DNA from: an uncultured Lachnospiraceae bacterium | GTDB lineage: Bacteria > Bacillota > Clostridia > Lachnospirales > Lachnospiraceae | Assembly: GCA_902782715.1 (NCBI GenBank) | Contig: CACZOG010000289.1 | Location: 1-12,264, forward strand | Direction of reading: 5' to 3' | DNA: 12,264 bases | Shown: in pieces, positions 1 through 5,936 of the stretch | Numbering within the stretch: the first letter of the stretch is position 1 | Layout: every line of letters begins with the position of its first letter | Program-made: the position numbers and the translations under genes | The notes under the pieces: generated by a model | Told to the model about the DNA's origin: nothing | What the model saw: only the letters and a program-made list of their open reading frames with translations | Database searches by the model: none

Positions 1-1205
1 AAATCATCATAAGCGTTCTTGGAGATCATAACACCGTTTTCAAGTCTGGAGTTTTCTGCCATGTAGTTGTTGATTCCCTTAGGTGTAACCATAAGGTATG
101 TCTCGTAGTTGCCTGCACCAACGCCTTCTTCAAGGCCTGCTGTGAATGTAGCAACCTGACCGCGGTTAACCGACATGATGGCTGTTTCGCCACGATAGAA
201 CTTATTTGTTGCAACTGAGTCGTCCTGAGTAAATGTTTCGGGATCAAGGATTCCGCCCTGAACGAACTTGTTAGCTGTCTTTACAAATGTCTTGTAATCT
301 TCTGTTGTAGAAGAAAGATACCATTCATCTTTGTCATGGTCATACTGGATACAGTCGTTTACTGCCCAGCCTGAAGCTACATTGTATGAGAAGCCCATGA
401 TCTTGAGAAGGTTACCGCCCGAACCCTGTCCGGATTCCTGGCCGCACCAGAGATCTGACCAGATGTAATCTGACTCTTTGCAGATGCCTTCGCTTACCAT
501 GTAAGCTTTAACCTTAACAAGTGCATCATAAAGATCATCGTATGTCATATCTTTTTCAAGAGCTGCGATATCAACGCCTGCTCCGTCAAAGAGGTCTTTT
601 CTGATGATAAAGAAGTAATCCTGGTTAGGAGATTCATGCATACCGGGAAGTCTGTAGTAGTTTCCGTCGTTACGTGTGATCGTATCGAGGTCGGGCTGCA
701 TGTTGTATGTTTCAACGAAGTTTGTGTAGTTGGGCATGAACTGTGTCCACTTGGAAACGGGAACGATAGCTCCGCCGTCAACGAATTTGGATTCGTCATA
801 TGTCTTGGGAATGATATAAGGTGCTTCACCGGCATTAACGCTTAAAGCAATCTTATCATTGTAATCACCTGAATCGATCGATGTAAGATCAAGTGTTACG
901 TTTGTCATCTCTGTGATCTTAGCGAATACGCCTTCGCTAACCCACTTGTCTGTCATGGGATACCAAGAAGCATCTGAGAATGACATAGAGTAAGTCACAG
1001 GTGTTTCTGAGTAGAAATGCTCACCATAGGTGTAGTCAAGTTCTTCGACCGGTTCAACAACTTCACTGCCTGTATTTGCAGTATTGTTGTCAATTGCACT
1101 CTGTGAAGGTGCGGGTTCTTCGTTTCCGCCGCCCTGTGTTGTACATGCTGTAGCCGAAGCAACCATGCTAACTGCAAGCAATGCACTCATAAGCTGTTTT
1201 TTCAT
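1..1205 (-). CDS. Extracellular solute-binding lipoprotein of a sugar ABC importer (3' end missing)
   Basis: The reading frame is open from an ATG at 1205 to the left edge, giving 401 residues with no stop, so the C-terminus lies outside the window. Family members are usually about 500-560 residues, so roughly three quarters is visible. The start is set by a strong AAAGGAGG ribosome binding site (within 1211-1220). The N-terminus is a short lipoprotein signal (MKKQLMSALLAVSMVASATA) with Cys21 as the likely lipidated residue, followed by a Gly/Glu/Pro/Ser-rich linker to about residue 50. The mature part reads like an LplA-type family 1 solute-binding protein (segments such as SFSDASWYPM, NAGEAPYIIP, FFIIRKDLFD). 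It would sit on the outer face of the membrane and deliver oligosaccharide to the two permeases encoded just upstream. Next to GH67 and UxaC, the likely ligand is an aldouronic acid (glucuronosyl-xylo-oligosaccharide); this specificity is inferred from context only. Confidence 0.88.
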   Translation of the reverse strand, partial: MKKQLMSALLAVSMVASATACTTQGGGNEEPAPSQSAIDNNTANTGSEVVEPVEELDYTYGEHFYSETPVTYSMSFSDASWYPMTDKWVSEGVFAKITEMTNVTLDLTSIDSGDYNDKIALSVNAGEAPYIIPKTYDESKFVDGGAIVPVSKWTQFMPNYTNFVETYNMQPDLDTITRNDGNYYRLPGMHESPNQDYFFIIRKDLFDGAGVDIAALEKDMTYDDLYDALVKVKAYMVSEGICKESDYIWSDLWCGQESGQGSGGNLLKIMGFSYNVASGWAVNDCIQYDHDKDEWYLSSTTEDYKTFVKTANKFVQGGILDPETFTQDDSVATNKFYRGETAIMSVNRGQVATFTAGLEEGVGAGNYETYLMVTPKGINNYMAENSRLENGVMISKNAYDD

Positions 1206-1228
1206 TTTGGTTCCTCCTTTGTTATTGA

Positions 1229-1256
1229 GACTGCTCTCCCCCATGAAGAAGCAATC
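1229..1256 (-). other. Possible intercistronic RNA stem-loop before the solute-binding protein gene
   Basis: In the 77-bp gap between the ytcP-type gene and the solute-binding protein gene, the transcript can form a 7-bp stem. GATTGCT (complement of 1250-1256) pairs with AGCAGTC (complement of 1229-1235) with one G-U pair and a 14-base loop. No T-run follows, so it is not a terminator. Such hairpins in importer operons can protect the downstream binding-protein message, which is needed in excess over the permeases. That role is inference; the stem is short and may be chance. Confidence 0.25.
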
Positions 1257-1282
1257 CGTTTATGTTACCTTATTTAATTTAT

Positions 1283-2230
1283 TTAACCCTTTACGCCGCC
1301 AAGCATCATTCCCTGAACAAAGTACTTCTGGATAAAGGGGTAAACACATATGATGGGTACTGCCATCAAAACCATCGAACATGATTTGATGTTTGCAGCA
1401 ATCTGCATCGTCTCCTGCGATGCGGCACCGGGATCGGCCGAAGTCGATGCTCCGATGATGATCTGGCGAAGGTGGTATGCAACGGGCCATTTGCTTCTGT
1501 CTTCCAGATAAAGGAAAGCATTGAACCAGTTGCTCCAGTAACCTGCCATGTAGAAAAGAACCATTGTTGCCACGATCGGCTTCGAAATCGGAAGTACTAT
1601 CCTAAAGAAAACTCCGTATTTCGAAAGACCGTCGATCTCTCCCGCTTCCTCAAGTTCGTGAGGCAGACTTGCAAAGAACGATTTCATAAGGAGTACGTAA
1701 TACGTTCCGATAAGTCCGGGAAGAATAAAAGCAAAAACGGTATTTCTTAATTTAAGTGTTGTCATCAGGATGTAGTTCGGGATCATTCCGCCGCCGAAAT
1801 ACATCGTAAATATGATAAAAGGTACAAAGAATTTATTGAGTCTTAAATTCGGTTTTGAAAGCGGGTATGCAAGCATTGCCGAAAAAAGAACCGAGAAGAA
1901 TGTTCCGAATACCGCATATAAGATCGTGTTTTTGTAGTATCCGAGGAAATCGCCCTTTGTTAAAACCGACTTGTAAGTCGTTAGGTTAAAACCTACGGGG
2001 ATGATCGAAACCTGACCTTTGATGATCGCAGCTTCCGATGAGAAAGACTGAGCTACCAGATAAAGGAAAGGATATAAAGTTGCAACACAGATAAGCGACA
2101 TCAGTATTACGTTGAATACCTGGAATATTCTGTACTGCCATGATTCCTTAACCTTAACGCCCTGTTTTATCTTTCTTTCTCTGCCTTTTACATTTAATTT
2201 CAATTCTGCATTTGCATTTGCTTCTGACAT
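1283..2230 (-). CDS. ytcP: Carbohydrate ABC transporter permease, YtcP/LplC type (MalG-like)
   Basis: A 315-residue inner-membrane permease, second gene of the importer operon. After a hydrophilic charged N-terminus (residues 1-34) there are about six membrane segments, near 36-60, 103-123, 135-155, 165-185, 217-235 and 283-301. The cytoplasmic EAA loop, which docks the ATPase, is clear at about 195-214 (EAGEIDG, then LP). The C-terminus ends FVQGMMLGGVKG, matching the characteristic FVKGxMxGxVKG ending of YtcP/LplC proteins. The ATG at 2230 follows AAGGAG, which overlaps the stop codon of the upstream permease gene; the genes are 12 bp apart, so they are co-transcribed and probably translationally coupled. 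It would pair with the LplB-type subunit to form the translocation pore. No ATPase gene is nearby, as is usual in this family, where a shared MsmX-type ATPase serves several importers. Confidence 0.93.
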   Translation of the reverse strand: MSEANANAELKLNVKGRERKIKQGVKVKESWQYRIFQVFNVILMSLICVATLYPFLYLVAQSFSSEAAIIKGQVSIIPVGFNLTTYKSVLTKGDFLGYYKNTILYAVFGTFFSVLFSAMLAYPLSKPNLRLNKFFVPFIIFTMYFGGGMIPNYILMTTLKLRNTVFAFILPGLIGTYYVLLMKSFFASLPHELEEAGEIDGLSKYGVFFRIVLPISKPIVATMVLFYMAGYWSNWFNAFLYLEDRSKWPVAYHLRQIIIGASTSADPGAASQETMQIAANIKSCSMVLMAVPIICVYPFIQKYFVQGMMLGGVKG

Positions 2231-2242
2231 CTTTTTATCTCC

Positions 2243-3217
2243 TTACCACAACGATTCGCCTGAAACTTTTTTGGACGAGAAGTTTGCCACGGTCAAAAGA
2301 ATGAGGTTTAAAAGTCCTTCGAACAGACCAACAGCAGTAGCGTAACTGTAGTTACCGGATTTAACACCCATTCGGTATACGTATGTGGAAACGATATCCG
2401 ATGTTTCATAAGTCATAGGATTATAAAGAAGGAATACTTTCTCGAATGCTCCGCCCGATCCGACCATTCCGCCGATGTCAAGAATAAGGAGTGTGGCAAT
2501 CGTAGGAAGTATGCAGGGAATCGTTACATGTATTACCTGCTGGAAGTGTGTAGCGCCGTCAACCTTGGCTGCTTCATACAGTTCCGGGTTGATTCCTGCG
2601 ATGGCTGCGAGATAGAGGATACTTCCCCATCCCAAGCCCTGCCATATTCCGCTGGCTACGAATATGGTCGGGAACCATTCGGGTAATGCAATGAACTCTA
2701 TCGCCTGCTGACCCATGTTAACGAGGAATGCGTTGATAGGTCCGCTTGTTGAAAGAAGTTCCTTGATCATACCTGCTACGATTACCATTGAAATGAAGTG
2801 CGGCAGGTAAGAAACCGTCTGAACGAATTTCTTCCAAGGCATCCACTTGATTTCATTCAAAAGTAATGCAAAAATCAATGTGAGCGGGAATCTTACCAAG
2901 AGATAAGAAAAATTCAGAATCAAAGTATTGGCGAAAGCTCTTCTGAATGCGGGATCTCCGAGGAACTGTTTAAAGTACTTAAAGCCCGACCACTGTTCTC
3001 CGAAAAGATTTCCTCCCGCAACATACTTACGGAATGCTATAATATTTCCAAACATTGGAACATAACGGAAAACGATATAATAAGCTACGGGAATAATAAG
3101 AAATGTGTAAATAACCCAATTCTTTTTAAGATGTTTGGCCATATCCTTAATCCATGCTGAAGCATTAACTTTTTTTGCATTTTCTTCAGCAACATTTTCA
3201 GAAGAATTGTTACTCAT
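2243..3217 (-). CDS. lplB: Sugar ABC transporter permease, LplB type (MalF-like)
   Basis: First gene of the importer operon, 324 residues from the ATG at 3217. A TTG at 3229 could extend it by four residues, but the ATG is preferred because GGAGGG (3221-3227) lies just upstream of it and would be inside the coding sequence for the longer form. A polar N-terminus (1-33) precedes about six membrane segments, near 34-53, 97-121, 134-152, 183-205, 233-250 and 294-312. The EAA loop is at about 215-234 (EAAKVDGA, then IP). The conserved LplB-type segment FRKYVAGGN lies at 62-70. It would form the heterodimeric channel with the YtcP-type subunit. An exact 18-bp palindrome lies 47 bp upstream of the start, so transcription is probably controlled by the GntR-family protein encoded next door. 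Confidence 0.94.
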   Translation of the reverse strand: MSNNSSENVAEENAKKVNASAWIKDMAKHLKKNWVIYTFLIIPVAYYIVFRYVPMFGNIIAFRKYVAGGNLFGEQWSGFKYFKQFLGDPAFRRAFANTLILNFSYLLVRFPLTLIFALLLNEIKWMPWKKFVQTVSYLPHFISMVIVAGMIKELLSTSGPINAFLVNMGQQAIEFIALPEWFPTIFVASGIWQGLGWGSILYLAAIAGINPELYEAAKVDGATHFQQVIHVTIPCILPTIATLLILDIGGMVGSGGAFEKVFLLYNPMTYETSDIVSTYVYRMGVKSGNYSYATAVGLFEGLLNLILLTVANFSSKKVSGESLW

Positions 3218-3264
3218 TTTACCCTCCAAAACTAACTCTGAATTTTATATTCTTGTAGTCTGTA

Positions 3265-3282
3265 ATACTTGTATACAAGTAT
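3265..3282. promoter_or_regulatory. GntR/FadR-type operator, perfect 18-bp palindrome
   Basis: ATACTTGTATACAAGTAT is its own reverse complement across all 18 bases. Its core TTGTATACAA fits the TNGTNNNACNA pattern known for FadR-subfamily GntR regulators. It lies 47 bp upstream of the lplB start and beside the gene of such a regulator, and a 14/18 copy occurs at 8003-8020 in the other promoter region of the locus. On the minus strand it overlaps a TATACT hexamer, so bound protein would block initiation at a promoter there, or elongation from one further upstream. Confidence 0.75.
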
Positions 3283-3298
3283 ATTATGTTATTTTTTT

Positions 3299-3323
3299 GT
3301 GGATTTCTATTAGCATAATCCAC
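3299..3323. repeat. Inverted repeat, 7-bp arms with 11-bp spacer
   Basis: GTGGATT at 3299-3305 is exactly repeated in inverse as AATCCAC at 3317-3323. It lies 17 bp upstream (relative to lplB) of the perfect operator. It could be a second protein-binding site or an RNA hairpin in a long leader. On the plus strand it is followed by ATTTTT, so a weak plus-strand terminator is also conceivable, but there is no plus-strand gene here to terminate. Confidence 0.35.
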
Positions 3324-3357
3324 ATTTTTAGATTATTTTTTTGTATAAAACACACAA

Positions 3358-3386
3358 ATAATGCCTTTATGTAAACCGTTTGTCCA
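3358..3386 (-). promoter_or_regulatory. lplB: Candidate promoter of the importer operon with an overlapping cre-like sequence
   Basis: On the minus strand TGGACA (3381-3386, 5/6 to the -35 consensus) is followed after 17 bp by CATTAT (3358-3363, 4/6 to the -10 consensus). The same TGGACA hexamer is the -35 candidate of the aguA operon. Initiation near 3351 would give a leader of about 130 bases that includes the perfect operator. Between and over the boxes lies an imperfect palindrome (3370-3386) resembling a CcpA catabolite-response element but with an extra central base. Assigned by eye and weak. A TATACT overlapping the operator is an alternative -10, though no good -35 accompanies it. Confidence 0.35.
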
Positions 3387-3503
3387 TCAATGGCAAAACT
3401 ATGACAAATTATTAACGAATTTTTGGCAGCTAATCATTCAATTCTCTTCTTCTCTCACCTCGAAATCTGCATCCATTCTCTTTTGCTTTCAGAAATCAGG
3501 CAT

Positions 3504-3533
3504 TAAAAAACCGGCACTCAATCGAGCACCGGT
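3504..3533 (-). terminator. Rho-independent terminator of the aguA-esterase-gntR operon
   Basis: Read on the minus strand, ACCGGTGCTC and GAGTGCCGGT form a 10-bp stem including two G-U pairs around a GATT loop, followed directly by six T residues. It begins 45 bp after the stop codon of the GntR-family gene, so it separates this operon from the importer operon downstream. Confidence 0.88.
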
Positions 3534-3578
3534 ATTTAACCTTTTATATCTTATATTATTCTCTGTCTTTTATTTAAT

Positions 3579-4256
3579 CTAATTCTTATAATACTCAGGG
3601 TAAGCTTTCTTGATCTCTTCCTTGTCGATATCGTATCTGGAAAGATGTTTCTTTACAAGGCGTTTAACTTCTTCTTTATCCTTATTCTTAATTGCCTCGA
3701 AGATAAGACGGTGGTCGCTTACTATCTTCTTGTCTTTTACGGTAATAAGCGAAAGGGCACGCATACGGTCGTAATGGATCATCATTCCGGCTTTCATCGT
3801 ATATGTTCTCTCTTTGTGAGCCATAACATATATCATCTTATGAAACTCGTTGTCAAGCTGGAAGATCTTATCCGTAACATAATTCTCGAGATAGAATTCC
3901 TGAAGCTTAACATTTGCTTCAAGATTCATTAAGTCTTCGGGAGTTGCGATCTCACATGCGATCTCGGCAACCGAAACATCAAGCACCTCTCTTATGAATC
4001 TTGATTCCTCAACCAGGTCGGGATCGATCAGGGCTACCATGCTTCCCCTCTGAGGATACGTCTCTATAACATTCGAACGGTTAAGATCGATCAAAGCTTC
4101 TCTTAAGGGAGTTCTGCTGACACCGATCTCCTTGGCGAGTTCGGTCTCGCTTAAGAACTGTCCGGGTTTTAACTCGAGTGAAATAATGTTGGTAGTAAGA
4201 AATCTTGAGGCATAATCTCTTGTGGATTCACCTGCAAGCTTTTCTACTTTAATCAT
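3579..4256 (-). CDS. GntR-family transcriptional regulator, FadR subfamily (FCD domain), probable uronate/aldouronate-responsive repressor
   Basis: A 225-residue protein of typical FadR-subfamily length. The N-terminal winged helix-turn-helix covers about 8-75, with the recognition region LSETELAKEIGVSRTPLREA (35-54) and the wing GSMVALI. The C-terminal FCD ligand-binding domain covers about 85-215 and shows the expected metal-site residues: Asp135 and His139 (LDNEFH), His182 (SDHRLI) and His204 (KKHLSRY). FCD proteins commonly bind small carboxylates or sugar acids, so a uronic acid or aldouronate effector is plausible. The ATG at 4256 overlaps the 3' end of the esterase gene by 8 bp, with AAAGGGGAA upstream. 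It is the last gene of the aguA operon and is followed by a terminator. It probably binds the palindromes at 3265-3282 and 8003-8020; the second would also make it self-regulating. It is a functional counterpart of UxuR-type regulators, but orthology is not established. Confidence 0.92.
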   Translation of the reverse strand: MIKVEKLAGESTRDYASRFLTTNIISLELKPGQFLSETELAKEIGVSRTPLREALIDLNRSNVIETYPQRGSMVALIDPDLVEESRFIREVLDVSVAEIACEIATPEDLMNLEANVKLQEFYLENYVTDKIFQLDNEFHKMIYVMAHKERTYTMKAGMMIHYDRMRALSLITVKDKKIVSDHRLIFEAIKNKDKEEVKRLVKKHLSRYDIDKEEIKKAYPEYYKN

Positions 4257-5910
4257 AAATGTTTCCCCTTTCGCATGTACTTATAAGCCTTATATATTCT
4301 TCGTAAAATCTTTCGGCAACTTCTTTTTTGTTCTGTGTATGGATCTCGTTATACTGACCAAGGTCATAAAGTTCCACTAATGCAGAGTCTTTGATCTTCT
4401 CGCACGCTCTTGCCTGTGCATCGCGAAGTTCTTCCCAGCCGTCTCCGGGAATCTCCCAGGATTCGCCTCTGAAATACGGAAGTCTCGCAAAAATGAAAGG
4501 AACATCGTCCTTAAACAGATCTCTCCACTCCCTAACCATGTCGATCATAAGATATTCATAGTCTTCGGGATTGAAAGTATTCGACTCGCCCTGATAGAAC
4601 AAAACAGAATCAAATGCAATATTTCTTAAAGGATAGATCATCTTATTGTATAAAGCCGTCGGATGCCATGTGAAGAAAGTCATATTGCCCATGGGTTCTT
4701 CGACTGCTGCCACTCTGGCATTCCATATACCCTCAAGCGAGATCTCGCTCTCGTCGGCTTTGATGCAGTAAGGCATGTCTTCCTTGAACTCTCCGACATT
4801 ATTATTGATTATCACTCTTACGGTAATAACATTTCTTCCGGGTTTAAAAACTCCCGGTCCGACTTTATATCTTCTCGGCGGATAAAAGTATTCGGTATTT
4901 CCGACTTTTATCCCGTTCACATACGTAACATCCGCATCAACTATCGTTCCGAGGCGGAGTTCAACTTCCCTGTCGCAGAAGTTAACGGGAACATCAATGC
5001 TTCTTTGAACCCATACGGTACCGATCCTGTTTCGAAGGACATTGTAAAGCCATGATTCGGGAACCTTGATCTCGATCCCTGCCCTCTTTTCTTCTTCACT
5101 CCATTCGTGATCGTACCATTTCTCACTGAGTCCTATATCGTCCTCATCGGTCTTCTTTCCCCAGGCCATCATCTTTTCGGTTTCGGTCTTTACCGTTTCT
5201 TCGACAAATGCCCTGTTCTTGTTTCTCTCTATATTCTCTCTGTAGCAGACTTTGCATGTATCGTTTATTCCGTTGCAGACACATTTAACTTCCTTACCGT
5301 GCTTTTCGGCCATCTTAATAAGCTTATCGCCGGTTCTTAAAAGCCTTTCTTCGCTCATAAAAGCTTCTATATGTGTTCCGCCTACGGCCGCATGTACCAG
5401 TCCGACGGGAATATTGTCATTATCGTATTTGATCTGAGCAAAGTAAAATCCGAGTGCAGAGAAATTCATAACACTCTCTTCATCGGCACCGATCCACTTA
5501 CCCGATTCGACCATCTCATCGGGATCGCCGAATTTGGCTTCCTGAGGCATCTGAAACATTCTTATCAAAGGATAGTCGATGCCTTCAAGATCTTTCTTAT
5601 AAAGATCAAGCGTTCTGTTTACCGGCAGTTCCATGTTGGATTGTCCCGCAAGCAGGAATACATCTCCGACATATACGTCATTTATCGTATATCTGTCCGA
5701 TTTATCGGATATGTTTATAGTGTGAGGGCCGCCCGGTGCCATGGGTTTTAACGCAATAGAAAAGAACCCGTTCTCATCACAGACACCCTCGTAAATATAC
5801 ATGTCAAAATACAGGCGGATTTCATCATTCGGAGTCGCATAACCCTCGATAAGATTCTCCCTGTTCTGCTGAATGATCATTCCGCTGCTGTAGATACTGG
5901 ACAATTTCAT
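4249..5910 (-). CDS. Cytoplasmic SGNH carbohydrate acetylesterase, sialate O-acetylesterase-like (SASA/DUF303)
   Basis: A 553-residue protein with the SASA family blocks in order: LLAGQSNMELP with catalytic Ser91, AAVGGTHIEAF (174-184), FYQGESN (438-444) and a C-terminal DLGQYNEIH block with His524. An inserted beta-sandwich (jelly-roll) region at about 298-368 (WVQRSIDVPV, VTYVNGIKVGNTEYF) is typical of the longer members. No signal peptide is present, so it should act in the cytoplasm on imported oligosaccharides, removing O-acetyl groups. In a glucuronoxylan locus, acetylated xylo-oligosaccharides are a likelier substrate than sialic acid. The gene lies 26 bp after aguA and overlaps the regulator gene by 8 bp. 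A start at 5910 is used, with a modest GGGG-type ribosome binding site. Unusual is a four-cysteine motif (Cys210, Cys212, Cys219, Cys222) in the middle region. The last block reads EIHT rather than the DIHP common in relatives. Confidence 0.88.
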   Translation of the reverse strand: MKLSSIYSSGMIIQQNRENLIEGYATPNDEIRLYFDMYIYEGVCDENGFFSIALKPMAPGGPHTINISDKSDRYTINDVYVGDVFLLAGQSNMELPVNRTLDLYKKDLEGIDYPLIRMFQMPQEAKFGDPDEMVESGKWIGADEESVMNFSALGFYFAQIKYDNDNIPVGLVHAAVGGTHIEAFMSEERLLRTGDKLIKMAEKHGKEVKCVCNGINDTCKVCYRENIERNKNRAFVEETVKTETEKMMAWGKKTDEDDIGLSEKWYDHEWSEEEKRAGIEIKVPESWLYNVLRNRIGTVWVQRSIDVPVNFCDREVELRLGTIVDADVTYVNGIKVGNTEYFYPPRRYKVGPGVFKPGRNVITVRVIINNNVGEFKEDMPYCIKADESEISLEGIWNARVAAVEEPMGNMTFFTWHPTALYNKMIYPLRNIAFDSVLFYQGESNTFNPEDYEYLMIDMVREWRDLFKDDVPFIFARLPYFRGESWEIPGDGWEELRDAQARACEKIKDSALVELYDLGQYNEIHTQNKKEVAERFYEEYIRLISTCERGNIYD

Positions 5911-5936
5911 ATTAATACCCCATACAGAAATGAGTC

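Larger units (their letters stand above)
3218..3578. other. Intergenic control region between the importer operon and the regulator gene
   Basis: This 361-bp gap holds the importer operon's leader and control elements and the regulator operon's terminator, listed separately. From right to left: terminator (3504-3533), a 100-bp AT-rich stretch (about 3400-3500) in which I see nothing specific, a minus-strand promoter candidate with a cre-like sequence (3358-3386), a partial operator-like sequence (3341-3350), a 7-bp inverted repeat (3299-3323), the perfect operator palindrome (3265-3282) and the lplB ribosome binding site (3221-3227). I see no credible gene here. Short plus-strand open frames in it lack ribosome binding sites and protein-like composition. 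Confidence 0.7.

Noticed and set aside
1967..1980. CGACTTGTAAGTCG, a near-palindrome resembling the operator
   Set aside because: It lies inside the ytcP-type coding sequence and lacks the TTGTATACAA core, with GT at the centre instead of the TATA centre. Best read as chance.
3299..3330. Plus-strand intrinsic terminator from the GTGGATT inverted repeat followed by ATTTTT
   Set aside because: The stem is short with an 11-base loop, and no plus-strand gene ends upstream; the neighbouring genes are all on the minus strand.
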